The notes: generated by a model from the sequence alone, not told the origin. DNA of 64,000 bases from Microbispora rosea (GCF_900156315.1 NZ_FTNI01000004.1:248001-312000); one strand, 5' to 3'; positions 17,084 to 25,055 are shown, numbered from the stretch's first letter. Numbers and translations are program-made.

Positions 17084-17110
17084 GCGCCCGCACCGGACCG
17101 GTGCGGGCGC
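17084..17110. terminator. 27-bp near-perfect inverted repeat upstream of the PPOX gene
   Basis: Arms GCGCCCGCACCGG (17084-17096) and its exact complement (17098-17110) flank a single A. Too tight a loop for a textbook terminator, it could be an operator just upstream of the PPOX start (17072) or the terminator of the DUF4287-like gene transcribed from the right. The remaining gap to 17326 holds no gene. Confidence 0.6.
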
Positions 17111-17326
17111 GTCAGTGCTGCCTTCGGGACGGTAGTGCGGTTCCTACGCTGGCTCTCCCTACCTCGGGCCTGGGTACGCTGTCGGGGCCTTCTACGCTGC
17201 CGGGACGGTGGCTGCCGGAAGAGCGCGACCGCCGGGAGCGCGTCCGCCCGCGGGACGCTGCTTGCGCGTGCTGTGCTCGTGCGTGCTGTGTGCGCGGGAC
17301 GTCACTGCCGCCTCCCGCGCTCCGGT

Positions 17327-17545
17327 CTAGAAGCGACGGCGCCGTTCGTGCTCGAGGACGATGGCGGCGGCGTAGCCGTGGCTCAGCCCGTGCTCGTCGG
17401 CGAGCCAGTTGGCCCGCTCGTCACAGCGTAGGAACGACGGGCCGTTGTCGATGGCTTCGAACCACTCTGGGAGGTCGCGCCCGGTTATGGACGGGACGCG
17501 GGCGATCAGCTTGTTCTGGGTCTCCGGTGAGTGGTTCAACGACAT
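17327..17545 (-). CDS. DUF4287-like small protein
   Basis: A 72-residue protein starting MSLNHSPETQNKLIARVPS. The segments ITGRDLPEWFEAID and ANWLADEHGLSHGYAAAIV match the pattern of DUF4287 proteins (a Gly-x-x-x-x-EW-F segment, then a W(L/I)xxEHGL segment), a small helical family of unknown role. The start at 17545 was preferred to the ATG four codons upstream (MEVP) because GGAGGTGCCC is then a well-placed ribosome-binding site. It stands alone between the PPOX gene and the Bax-inhibitor-1 gene. Function unknown. Confidence 0.65.
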   Translation of the reverse strand: MSLNHSPETQNKLIARVPSITGRDLPEWFEAIDNGPSFLRCDERANWLADEHGLSHGYAAAIVLEHERRRRF

Positions 17546-17686
17546 GGGCACCTCCACGGAAAAGGCTGCTTTGTGTCACAGTGCATCACCGGTCCGCGCT
17601 TGACAAGCCCTCGGCGGCATTGATTTGTTACAGGATGTTGATCGAAAGTTGCGGCGCCGATCACCAGATCCTGATATAGCGCAACA

Positions 17687-17720
17687 AAGGGGCACCGCTC
17701 CCGGAGGAACGGCGCCCCTT
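17687..17720 (-). terminator. Terminator hairpin after the Bax-inhibitor-1 gene
   Basis: AAGGGGCACCG and CGGCGCCCCTT form 11-base arms with one mismatch around CTCCCGGAGGAA. It lies directly after the stop of the gene at 17733 on the minus strand, and on that strand reads as a GC hairpin followed by TTGTTGCGC. Confidence 0.7.
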
Positions 17721-17732
17721 GCGCTCGTACGG

Positions 17733-18518
17733 CTAGTCGTTGTTCGTGAAGTAGCTGATGAAGCGGAGGATCTCCAGGTAGAGCCAGACGAGGCTCAGGG
17801 TCAGGCCGAACGCCATCAGCCACGAGTAGCGCTCCGGCACGCCGGCCCGCACCCCCTGCTCGATCTCGCTGAAGTCGAGCAGCAGGAAGAAGCAGCCGAG
17901 CAGGATCATGCCGATGCTGAAGATCCAGCCGATGGGGCTGTCGGTGCGCAGGCCCAGGCCACCGCTGACGAAGATGCTCGCGATCCAGTTGATCAGCATG
18001 AGGCCGACCGCGCCGAACGCGGCGGCGACCACGAACTTGGCGAACTTCGGCGTCGGCCGGAAGATCTTCAGCGCGTACACGGCCAGCGTGCCGCCGAAGG
18101 CCACCATCGTGCCGAGCACGGCCTGCAGGACGATGCCGTTGTAGACAGTGTCGTACATGTGGCTCAGCACGCCGATGGCGACGCCGTAGCAGACGGAGTA
18201 GCCGAGGATCAGCGCCGGATTGGTGCTCTGCCGGAACGACACGATGAGCCCGAGGATCAGGCCCACGATCATCGCCGGCGCCGCGAGGCCCCAGCCGACG
18301 TTGAAGTACCAGGCCAGGGCGGCCGAAACGACGAGCGTGCCGAGGGTCATGAAGCCGCGCACCACGACGTCGTCGATCGTCATGGCCCGTGCCGCCGGGG
18401 GGGCGTACGAGGGCGCGGCGTACATCTGGTCCAGCTGCTGCACGCTGGGCGCCGGACCGGCCCACGCCTGCTGACCAGCGGCCCCACGCCGACTGAATAT
18501 GGGGTTCTTACTCTCCAT
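17733..18518 (-). CDS. Bax inhibitor-1/YccA-family membrane protein
   Basis: The 261-residue protein has a Pro/Ala-rich cytoplasmic N-terminus (about 1-50) followed by seven hydrophobic helices from VVRGFMTLGTLVVSAALAWYF to LVWLYLEILRFISYF. The layout, length and last-helix pattern fit the actinobacterial BI-1-like (Bax1-I) family, which forms pH-sensitive Ca2+ leak channels in characterised bacterial members; its role here is inferred. ATG 18518 follows GGAGGAAGCG. It is transcribed away from the histidine kinase gene across a 433-base gap. Confidence 0.88.
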   Translation of the reverse strand: MESKNPIFSRRGAAGQQAWAGPAPSVQQLDQMYAAPSYAPPAARAMTIDDVVVRGFMTLGTLVVSAALAWYFNVGWGLAAPAMIVGLILGLIVSFRQSTNPALILGYSVCYGVAIGVLSHMYDTVYNGIVLQAVLGTMVAFGGTLAVYALKIFRPTPKFAKFVVAAAFGAVGLMLINWIASIFVSGGLGLRTDSPIGWIFSIGMILLGCFFLLLDFSEIEQGVRAGVPERYSWLMAFGLTLSLVWLYLEILRFISYFTNND

Positions 18519-18951
18519 TCGCTTCCTCCAGGACGCGACTCACTGATCAGCCGCTGCGCGGCCTAGTGGGGATGGTGCCCGAGGAGCGGTGCTCTCACAA
18601 GTGGGAGCGCCACTCCACCGCAGTGGCAACGACCGGGCGGTCCGGCGAGTTCCCGCCGTCTCCCCACGGACGAGAACGGCCGGCACCGGCCGCGCCACAA
18701 ACTTGAACAATTCATGTACTTGAGACCTTCAAGTCTAGTGCTAACGTGGTGCCGAGCCACGAAGTAGCGGCCTGACCAGGTAGAACGTCTCAGCGATCAC
18801 TCCACCTGCCGTTGCGGGCCTCTCGTTCCAACCGCACAGGCACAACAGGCCCTCCGGACGGTCACTTCGGCACCCGGGGGTCGCCCGGCCGCCTCCCGCG
18901 CCGGTGCCGGTGCCGGTGCCGCAGGGGAATGTCATCGCGAGGAGGACGGCG
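18519..18951. promoter_or_regulatory. Divergent regulatory gap between the BI-1 and histidine kinase genes
   Basis: There is no credible gene in these 433 bases. An AT-richer island at about 18700-18745 holds the inverted repeat ACTTGA-GACCT-TCAAGT (18718-18734), with related ACTTGAAC at 18701 and TACTTGAG words around it. This is the best operator/promoter candidate, followed by CTAACGTGG. Downstream, four short CCGGTG repeats precede the kinase ribosome-binding site GAGGAGG. The bound regulator is unknown. Confidence 0.5.
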
Positions 18952-20457
18952 ATGAAAGTCAGCGGACCACTGTTATTGCGAAGGTTCCGGCCTGATTCCA
19001 TCCGAGGGCGTGTCACCGTCCTCGTCACGGCGTTCGCCACCCTGCTGCTGATCCCCACCGGGGTCCTGGGCAGCATCCTGGCCCGGCAGGCGTTCTCCAC
19101 CGCGGTCTGGCTCGACGCCCGGCAGGAGGCGGCGCTCACGGCCGCCGCGTGGCGTACGGGCCACTTCCACAGCGGCATCACCCCGCAGGTGGCCGGGATC
19201 GACCTGGTCCAAGTAGTGGCTCCCAATCGGCGGGTGCTCGCCACGTCGCCCGCGGCCCGGGGCATGCCCCCGCTCACGTCCTTCTGGCCGTCGGAGGACG
19301 ATCCCATGCAGGACGTCGAGGCCTGCACGCACGACGGGATCGGGTGCCTGCGCCTGGCGGCGCTGCGGGTGATGCCCGGGCCCGACTCCCCCGTCGTGTA
19401 CGCGGGGCGCCCCATCAACGGCTTCACGCCCGTCGGGATGTTCGATTTGCTCTTCACCGCGGAGGTCTCCGTGCTCGTACTGCTCACCGCCTGGGCCACC
19501 TGGAAGGTGGCCGGACGCACCCTGCGCCCCGTCGAGGCCATCCGCAGCGACTTAGCCGCTGTGAACGTCAACGACCTGGACACCCGGGTGCCCGTACCGG
19601 GTGGGGACGACGAGATCGCACGGCTCGCCCGCACCGTGAACAGCACGCTCGCCCGCATCGAGCAGGCGAAGATCACCACCGAACGGGCGCTGCGGCGGCA
19701 GCGCGAGTTCGCCGCGGACGCCTCCCACGAGCTGCGCACTCCGCTCGCCGGCCTGCGCACGCAACTGGAGGAGGCGCAGCTTCACCCCGGCGAGACCGAT
19801 CTGCCGTCGCTGCTCAGGGACGCGCTGCTCGACGTGGGACGGCTGGAAGCGATCATCGACGACCTGCTCCTGCTGGCGAAGGTGGGGGCCACGACCCCGG
19901 GCCGCAAACCTGTGGACCTGTCCGCGCTGGTCAGGGACGAGGTCGCCCGCCGGTCCGACCGGCTGCCGGTGCGCCTTCGGCTGGCGGACGGGGTCAGGAT
20001 GCACGCCGCGCCGCGCCACCTCGCCCGTCTGCTGACCAACCTGCTCGACAACGCGCAGCGGCACGCCCGCAGCGTGGTCGAGGTCGGGCTCCGGCGCGAC
20101 GACGGCTTCGTCGAGTTGTGGGTCAGCGACGACGGTCCCGGCGTCCCGGAGTCCGAACGGGAGCGGATCTTCGAGCGGTTCGCCAGGTCGGACACGGCGC
20201 GCAGCCGGGGCCGCGGGGGCACCGGGCTCGGCCTGGCCATCGCCCGCGACATCGCCCGCGCCCACTGCGGCACCCTGGTGGCGGCCGAGTCGCCGTACGG
20301 CGGCGCCATGTTCGTGCTGCGCCTGCCGGTCTCCGGCTGCCCGCAGACCGCCGACGCCGCGCCTCCGCAGGCCGCGATCGACGGCGCCACCGGCCCGTAC
20401 GCCGAGCCGTCGCAGGTGGCGGACGCCCCGGCGCCGGTGCACGAGCGACAGGCCTGA
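18952..20457 (+). CDS. Orphan sensor histidine kinase (HAMP, HisKA, HATPase)
   Basis: The 501-residue membrane kinase has TM1 at about 20-45, an extracytoplasmic sensor of about 120 residues with a Cys pair (VEACTHDGIGCLRL), TM2 at about 164-188, HAMP, the HisKA box FAADASHELRTPL (His259) and HATPase boxes LLDNAQRHA, DDGPGVPE and GGTGLGLAIARDI. No response regulator lies next to it, so its partner is elsewhere. Two Leu codons are TTA (18973-18975 and 19552-19554), very rare at this GC content and a hint of UUA-tRNA-dependent expression. The ATG was chosen for its GAGGAGG site; an upstream GTG at 18904 is unlikely. Confidence 0.9.
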   Translation: MKVSGPLLLRRFRPDSIRGRVTVLVTAFATLLLIPTGVLGSILARQAFSTAVWLDARQEAALTAAAWRTGHFHSGITPQVAGIDLVQVVAPNRRVLATSPAARGMPPLTSFWPSEDDPMQDVEACTHDGIGCLRLAALRVMPGPDSPVVYAGRPINGFTPVGMFDLLFTAEVSVLVLLTAWATWKVAGRTLRPVEAIRSDLAAVNVNDLDTRVPVPGGDDEIARLARTVNSTLARIEQAKITTERALRRQREFAADASHELRTPLAGLRTQLEEAQLHPGETDLPSLLRDALLDVGRLEAIIDDLLLLAKVGATTPGRKPVDLSALVRDEVARRSDRLPVRLRLADGVRMHAAPRHLARLLTNLLDNAQRHARSVVEVGLRRDDGFVELWVSDDGPGVPESERERIFERFARSDTARSRGRGGTGLGLAIARDIARAHCGTLVAAESPYGGAMFVLRLPVSGCPQTADAAPPQAAIDGATGPYAEPSQVADAPAPVHERQA

Positions 20458-20463
20458 CCGCGG

Positions 20464-21435
20464 TCAGAGGCGGGCGAACCAGTCGCGGACGGCGTGCCGC
20501 CCGCCCCCGCCGAGCGCCACCATCAGGGCGTACCTGGCCTTCGCCGGAGCCAGCCCCCGCGCCCCGATCGCGCCGACCTTCGCGGCCAGCCCCAGCCCCA
20601 GCGGCAGGTCCTCCAGCTCGACCGGCCGGGTGCGGCACCGCGAGGCGACCACCACGGGGATGTCCCACTCCGCCAGCTCGCTGAGGGCCCCGTACAGGGT
20701 GATCGGGATGTTCCCGGCGCCGGTGCCCTCCAGCACGACACCCCTGGCTCCGGCGTCCACGACGGACGTGACGAGCACGGGGTCCATCTCCGGATACGTC
20801 TTGATCAGCGCGACGTGCGTCTCCGGCTCTCCGCGTGCGTCCGGGGGCCGCGGCGGCGGCGTCGCCGTCATCTCGGCCCGGCCGTCCACCACCCGGCCGA
20901 GGATCGGCGCGGGGGCGGACGACATGGCCGACAGGCCGGTCGCGTCGGCCATCGTGACCCAGCGCGCCGCGTGCAGTTCGTCGTTCACGCAGACCACCGC
21001 GCCGACGCCGCGAAGAGCGGGATCGGCCGCCGCGACCAGGGACGACGCGAGGTTGCGCGGGCCGTCGCTCGACAGCTCGTCCAGCCCGCGCGCGGCGCCG
21101 GTCAGCACGATGCCGCCGCGCGGAGCGGCGGGGCCCGCGAGCAGGTCCGTGAGGAAGGCCGTCTCCTCGATCGTGTCCAGGCCGTGGGTGACGACCACAC
21201 CGTCGAACCCCTCGTCCAGCAGGGCCGAGCGGGCACGGCGGGCCAGCCGCAGCATGGTGGAGGGCGAGGTGTCCCAGCTCGGCTCGGCCTGCACGTCCTC
21301 GGTCACGACCTCCACGCCGAGATTCCCGGGTACGGCCGCCAGCAGGTCGGCGGCCGTCGCGAGCCCCGGACGGCTGGTGCGACGGGCATATGCCATGACG
21401 TCGCCCGTCGCCACCAGCAGCACCCGTCCGGTCAC
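20464..21435 (-). CDS. Asparaginase-family protein lacking the first catalytic Thr
   Basis: The 323-residue protein is of the bacterial L-asparaginase/glutaminase fold. The second active-site motif is intact (VVVTHGLDTIEETAF, Thr83, Asp87), as are SSDGPRNL and VVLEGTGAGNIP. The first motif, normally ATGGTIA with the nucleophile as its second Thr, reads VATGDVMAY (residues 8-16), putting Val13 at the nucleophile position. It may be inactive, act on another amide, or use a different nucleophile. The GTG start overlaps the upstream Clp-N gene stop (GTGA). It converges on the histidine kinase gene, seven bases away. Confidence 0.8.
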   Translation of the reverse strand: MTGRVLLVATGDVMAYARRTSRPGLATAADLLAAVPGNLGVEVVTEDVQAEPSWDTSPSTMLRLARRARSALLDEGFDGVVVTHGLDTIEETAFLTDLLAGPAAPRGGIVLTGAARGLDELSSDGPRNLASSLVAAADPALRGVGAVVCVNDELHAARWVTMADATGLSAMSSAPAPILGRVVDGRAEMTATPPPRPPDARGEPETHVALIKTYPEMDPVLVTSVVDAGARGVVLEGTGAGNIPITLYGALSELAEWDIPVVVASRCRTRPVELEDLPLGLGLAAKVGAIGARGLAPAKARYALMVALGGGGRHAVRDWFARL

Positions 21436-22265
21436 GACGCGTCGTCCTCGGCGGGCGCGGCGACTCCGGCGTGCTGTTCGAGTCGCTCGATGCGCCGCAG
21501 GAGCGGAGCGATCTCCTGACGGACGGCCGCCGCCACCGCCTGCATGGCCGCCTGGGAGGAGGCCGCGGGAGCGGACGGAGACGCGTCCTGGGACGCGGAG
21601 GCGCCCTGCGCCTGCGCCCGGAGGTGGACGTAGCCGGCGAGCGCCGCGGCGACCGCGCGCCGCGTGAGGCGCGGCTCGGCGCCCCGCTCGCGCAGCACGT
21701 GCCCGCCGATCCCGTCGGGCTCGGCGACCAGACCGAGCAGCAGGTGCTCGCACCCGATGTAGTTGTGCCCCAGCGCATGGGCCTCGGTGACCGCCAGTTC
21801 GAGGGCGTTGGCCGCGTGCGCGTCGAACCGGCTCGGACCGTCCTTCCGCGTTCCCTCGTCCTCTGGCCGCTCCGGGCCTGCCGCCGCGGCGGGTACGGAC
21901 GGGCGGCGGCTCGCGAGGTCGCGCTCGATCAGAGTGGGCTCGATCTCCATGGCCCACAGGACGTGCAGGGCGAGGTTCTGCCCCTCGGCCAGCATCGCGG
22001 CGAGCAGGTGCTCGGTGCCGATGCCGGTGGCGTTCTCGGCCCGGGCCTGGTCCAGCGCCAGCCGGAAGACGGCGCGGGTCCTGGGAGTGAAGTGCGACAA
22101 CCGGGGGTCGTCGATCTCGAAGTCGCCGAGGATGGTCTCGCGGATGGCGCTCACGCGGCGGACCGCCTGCTCCAGCGCCCGCTGGCAGATCGCGGACACC
22201 GGAAGCGCCGCTTCCTTGACCGCCTCCGCCAGATCATCTGGGAGGTACACGTTGATCTTAGGCAT
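21432..22265 (-). CDS. RHH-like plus Clp N-terminal repeat protein
   Basis: The 277-residue protein begins with a segment like a ribbon-helix-helix DNA-binding domain (MPKINVYLPDDLAEAVKEA), then two Clp-N repeats: about 55-115 (FTPRTRAVFRLALDQAR, GTEHLLAAMLAE) and about 145-205 (DAHAANALELAVTEAHALG, GCEHLLLGLVAE). No AAA+ domain follows, so it is not a Clp ATPase. The C-terminus is Ala/Ser-rich, then a short coiled coil (AVRQEIAPLLRRIERLEQ). It may be a regulator that senses a ligand or protein through the Clp-N folds. A copper-type palindrome lies in its promoter region. Confidence 0.82.
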   Translation of the reverse strand: MPKINVYLPDDLAEAVKEAALPVSAICQRALEQAVRRVSAIRETILGDFEIDDPRLSHFTPRTRAVFRLALDQARAENATGIGTEHLLAAMLAEGQNLALHVLWAMEIEPTLIERDLASRRPSVPAAAAGPERPEDEGTRKDGPSRFDAHAANALELAVTEAHALGHNYIGCEHLLLGLVAEPDGIGGHVLRERGAEPRLTRRAVAAALAGYVHLRAQAQGASASQDASPSAPAASSQAAMQAVAAAVRQEIAPLLRRIERLEQHAGVAAPAEDDAS

Positions 22266-22274
22266 GCATCATTC

Positions 22275-22294
22275 ATACCCCCATAGGGGTTATA
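22275..22294 (-). promoter_or_regulatory. CsoR-type palindrome before the Clp-N gene
   Basis: ATACCCCCATAGGGGTTATA sits 10-29 bases upstream of the ATG at 22265. Its ACCCC...GGGGT arms flanked by AT match the general form of operators bound by CsoR/RcnR-family metal and sulfur repressors. No csoR gene is visible in the window, so the regulator is inferred only from the pattern. Confidence 0.45.
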
Positions 22295-22321
22295 CGTCTA
22301 CCCCCAATCGCGAAAACGGCG

Positions 22322-23092
22322 TCAGGGAAGCGTGACGTACTTGCCGAGGAACTCCCTGACCTCGGGGATGTCCAGGCGGTAGTCGACGTTGGTCGTCTTG
22401 CAGGCGTCGTCCACTCCACTGATCGTCGTGGCCACGAGCAGCTTGGAGTCCGGGCCTCCCAGGTAGTTGGGGCCGCCCGAGTCGCCGTAGCAGGTCCCGC
22501 CCTCCTCGCGCGAGGGGTTCGGCACCAGGTCGAGCCACCTGCTGCCGAGGCGCTTGTAGGAGATGGACGTCTGGCTGCGCGTGTCGGTGTAGCGGTACCG
22601 CCATCCGTGCCGCTTCTTGACGGGGTCCACCGAGCCGTACCCGACCGGGGTGAAGCGCGCGGCCTGGAGGCGGCCGTCGGCCTTGAGCTGGTCGAGCAGG
22701 CCCAGGGACGGCAGCTTCGCCGGGGCGATGCCGGCAACGGGCTCGGGGAAGATCACGACCGCCATGTCATAGGCGTCGCCCTTGTATCTCGAGTCGGGCA
22801 CGTAGCGACCGGCGTAGAGCTTCTCCCCGGGCTGGTAGTGGCCGGCGAAGGAGACCCGGGCCGTCTTCTGGCCCTTGCCGCCGCAGTGGGCGGCCGTGAG
22901 GAAGACGGTCGGCGAGATGAGGGTGCCGGTGCAGTACGACCACGTGCCGTCGCTCTCCGGCTCGTCGCCGATAAGGGCTCCCACTTCCGGGTGCTGAGTG
23001 TTATCGACCGAGCCATGGGTGATGGCCGACGCAGGCGAGGCGATACCAGCCACCAAGCCGGTAAGAACCATGACAAAAGGGACGAAACGCAT
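22322..23092 (-). CDS. Secreted trypsin-like serine protease (S1 family)
   Basis: The 256-residue protein has a Sec signal peptide (residues 1-23, ending ASPASA). The catalytic triad is complete: His69 in LTAAHC, Asp109 in DAYDMAVV and Ser205 in CYGDSGGP. Cysteine pairs near His69 (Cys54/Cys70) and Ser205 fit trypsin disulfides. There is no pro-peptide of note. It should act outside the cell; the substrate is unknown. ATG 23092 opens the signal peptide. The gene lies between the tRNA and the Clp-N gene with no operon partner. Confidence 0.9.
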   Translation of the reverse strand: MRFVPFVMVLTGLVAGIASPASAITHGSVDNTQHPEVGALIGDEPESDGTWSYCTGTLISPTVFLTAAHCGGKGQKTARVSFAGHYQPGEKLYAGRYVPDSRYKGDAYDMAVVIFPEPVAGIAPAKLPSLGLLDQLKADGRLQAARFTPVGYGSVDPVKKRHGWRYRYTDTRSQTSISYKRLGSRWLDLVPNPSREEGGTCYGDSGGPNYLGGPDSKLLVATTISGVDDACKTTNVDYRLDIPEVREFLGKYVTLP

Positions 23093-23398
23093 GCCCGAAT
23101 GTATCCGAGCATGGGCTCCCTATGACAAAGCGGAACGAGAAGATCTACCGACTGACCTGGCGAAACGGGGACTTCCCGCGCGCTCACCGGACACGCGAAG
23201 ACCGGCCCTGAGCCGGCCACAGCATGAGCGTGCCGAGAAGGGGCCACGTGAGGGGGCCCCGCCAAAGGACCATGTGAAAGGACCACGTGAAAGGGCCGCG
23301 TGAAGGGCCCCGGTTCGACGAAGGGCGTCGTGAGGCCCCACTCGCCTCGATGCTCGCTGTCCTGCCGGTCGATGCTTCGGTGTCTTGCCGGGCGCCAG
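23093..23398. repeat. Intergenic region with 13-bp tandem repeats
   Basis: No gene is seen in this 306-base gap between the trypsin gene and the tRNA. At 23267-23305 a 13-base unit is repeated three times with drift: GGACCATGTGAAA, GGACCACGTGAAA, GGGCCGCGTGAAG. A related GGGGCCACGTGAGGG lies at 23240. The variants centre on CACGTG-like words. Confidence 0.7.
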
Positions 23399-23471
23399 TG
23401 CCCCCGGTGGGACTCGAACCCACACCACAGCCCTTTTAAGGGGCTTGCCTCTGCCATTGGGCTACGGGGGC
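23399..23471 (-). tRNA. Class-I-fold tRNA with UAA anticodon
   Basis: It folds as a full 73-nt cloverleaf: acceptor GCCCCCG/CGGGGGC, D stem with three pairs and one mismatch (GCCC/AGGC), anticodon stem AGCCC/GGGCT around loop CTTAAAA, variable loop of only five bases (GTGGT), T arm GTGGG-TTCGAGT-CCCAC, discriminator A. The anticodon is at 23436-23438 and reads UAA, which would decode the Leu codon UUA. Bacterial leucine tRNAs normally have a long variable arm; this one does not, so its amino acid identity is uncertain. CCA is not encoded. Confidence 0.85.
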
Positions 23472-23648
23472 GCCGCGATCATATGTCACGGATCACTCCT
23501 CTGTAAGCAAGTTACGTCTTACGCGGCTTGTCCCCCTTTCCACAGCGCGTGAACGGCACGCCGGGGAGCCACCCGGTCAAGGTCCGGGAGACCGTCCGCA
23601 CCTTCTCCCCCGTCCACCACACCAGCATGTCAGAGCACACGGACACGC

Positions 23649-23681
23649 GACGGCCCGGCGGGTGTGCGCCGCCGGGCCGTC
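23649..23681 (-). terminator. Hairpin terminator after the NDH-2 gene
   Basis: Perfect 13-base arms (GACGGCCCGGCGG and its complement) enclose a seven-base loop. It lies about 40 bases past the stop of the gene at 23724 on the minus strand, so it probably ends that transcript before the tRNA gene. The rest of 23472-23723 holds no gene. Confidence 0.75.
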
Positions 23682-23723
23682 ACATGTCCTGGGGCCGTCC
23701 CCGGCCCGTCCCCGCCGGGCGGG

Positions 23724-25055
23724 TCAGCGCTTGGGCCCGCTCTTCGCGGCCGCCCTGAACTCGTCGCGCGGGTGCTCGATCTCGCCGAGAGAGATCGTCT
23801 CCCGCTTGAAGAACAGCGACATCGTCCAGTCCATCACCACGCGGACCTTCCGGTTGACGGTGGGGACCCGCGACAGGTGGTAGGTGCGGTGCATGAACCA
23901 GGCGGGGAAGCCGCGCAGCTTCATGCCGTAGACGTTCGCGACACCCCGGTAGAGGCCGAGCCCGGCGACCGACCCGGCGTACTTGTGCCGGTAGTCCTCC
24001 AGCTTCTGCCCGCGCAGGTACGCGGTGATGTTGTCGCCGAGGACCTTCGCCTGCCGTACGGCGTGCTGGGCGTTGGGCGCGCAGTACTGGCCGGGGTTGG
24101 TCACGTCGGGCACGCCCGCGATGTCACCGGCGGCGAAGGCGCCCTTGACGCCCGCGACGGTCAGGCGCGTCGTGGTCTTGATCCGGCCGCGCTCGTCGAG
24201 CGGCAGGTCGGTGGAGTTGACGATGGGGCTCGGCTTGACGCCGGCGGTCCACACGATCGTGGCCGACTCGAACTCGTCTCCGTCCGAGGTCTTGACCAGA
24301 CCACCCTCGCACGACTGGAGGAACGTCTTCATCTTGAGCTCGATGCCGCGCTCGCGCAGCTGCTCCGCGGTCCACTCGCCCATCTCGGGACCGACCTCCG
24401 GCAGGATGCGGTCGGACGCCTCGATGAGGACCCAGCGCAGGTCCTTCTTGTCGATGCTCGGGTAGTACGTGACCGCGTCCTCGGTCATGTCCTCGAGCTC
24501 GGCGAGCGCCTCGATGCCCGCGAAGCCGCCGCCGACCACGACGAAGGTCAGCGCGCGGCGGCGCACGTCCTCGTCGTCGCTCGACTCGGCGCGGTCGAGG
24601 AGGGCCAGCACCCGGTTGCGCAGCGCGATGGCCTCGCCGACGGTCTTGAAGCCGATGGCCGCGTCCTCCAGGCCGGGGATCGGCAGCGTACGCGAGATCG
24701 AGCCGGCCGCCATGACGACGACGTCGTACTCGATCTCACGGGACTGGCCCGCGGCGGGCTCGAAGGTCAGCGTGCGCGCCTCGTGGTGCACCTTGGAGAC
24801 CTTGCCGTTGAGGATGCGCACCTTGGGCAGCACCCGGCGCAGCGGGGCCACGACGTGGCGCGGCGAGATGTTGCCGGCCGCCGCCTCGGGGAGGAACGGC
24901 TGGTAGGTCATGTACGACTGCGGGTCGATGAGCGTGATCCGCACGCTGCCGTCGCGCAGCTCACGGCGGAGCGTGCGCTGGAGACGAAGAGCCGAGTAAA
25001 GGCCCACGTATCCACCGCCGACGATGACGACATGCTTCCAGTTGCGGTCTGCCAC
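23724..25055 (-). CDS. ndh: Type II NADH dehydrogenase (NDH-2-like FAD oxidoreductase)
   Basis: The 443-residue two-dinucleotide-fold flavoprotein has FAD-binding VVIVGGGYVGLYSA at about 9-22, NADH-binding FVVVGGGFAGIEALAEL near 170, ATIVWTAGVKPSP, and GAFAAGDIAGVPDVTNPGQY holding the FAD-binding Asp. A C-terminal amphipathic region (YGMKLRGFPAWFMHRTYH) fits membrane attachment in NDH-2. It would pass electrons from NADH to menaquinone without pumping protons. GTG start after GGGAGGG. A perfect Rex operator 16 bases upstream implies control by NADH/NAD+ ratio. Gene symbol by family similarity. Confidence 0.9.
   Translation of the reverse strand: MADRNWKHVVIVGGGYVGLYSALRLQRTLRRELRDGSVRITLIDPQSYMTYQPFLPEAAAGNISPRHVVAPLRRVLPKVRILNGKVSKVHHEARTLTFEPAAGQSREIEYDVVVMAAGSISRTLPIPGLEDAAIGFKTVGEAIALRNRVLALLDRAESSDDEDVRRRALTFVVVGGGFAGIEALAELEDMTEDAVTYYPSIDKKDLRWVLIEASDRILPEVGPEMGEWTAEQLRERGIELKMKTFLQSCEGGLVKTSDGDEFESATIVWTAGVKPSPIVNSTDLPLDERGRIKTTTRLTVAGVKGAFAAGDIAGVPDVTNPGQYCAPNAQHAVRQAKVLGDNITAYLRGQKLEDYRHKYAGSVAGLGLYRGVANVYGMKLRGFPAWFMHRTYHLSRVPTVNRKVRVVMDWTMSLFFKRETISLGEIEHPRDEFRAAAKSGPKR

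Noticed and set aside
17084-17110. Confident operator call for the PPOX gene
   Set aside because: The near-zero loop palindrome could equally be a terminator for the upstream minus-strand gene, so it was listed with low confidence only.
20464-20475. A response regulator partner for the orphan histidine kinase
   Set aside because: The genes on both sides are an asparaginase-like protein and a BI-1 protein; no receiver domain occurs in the window.
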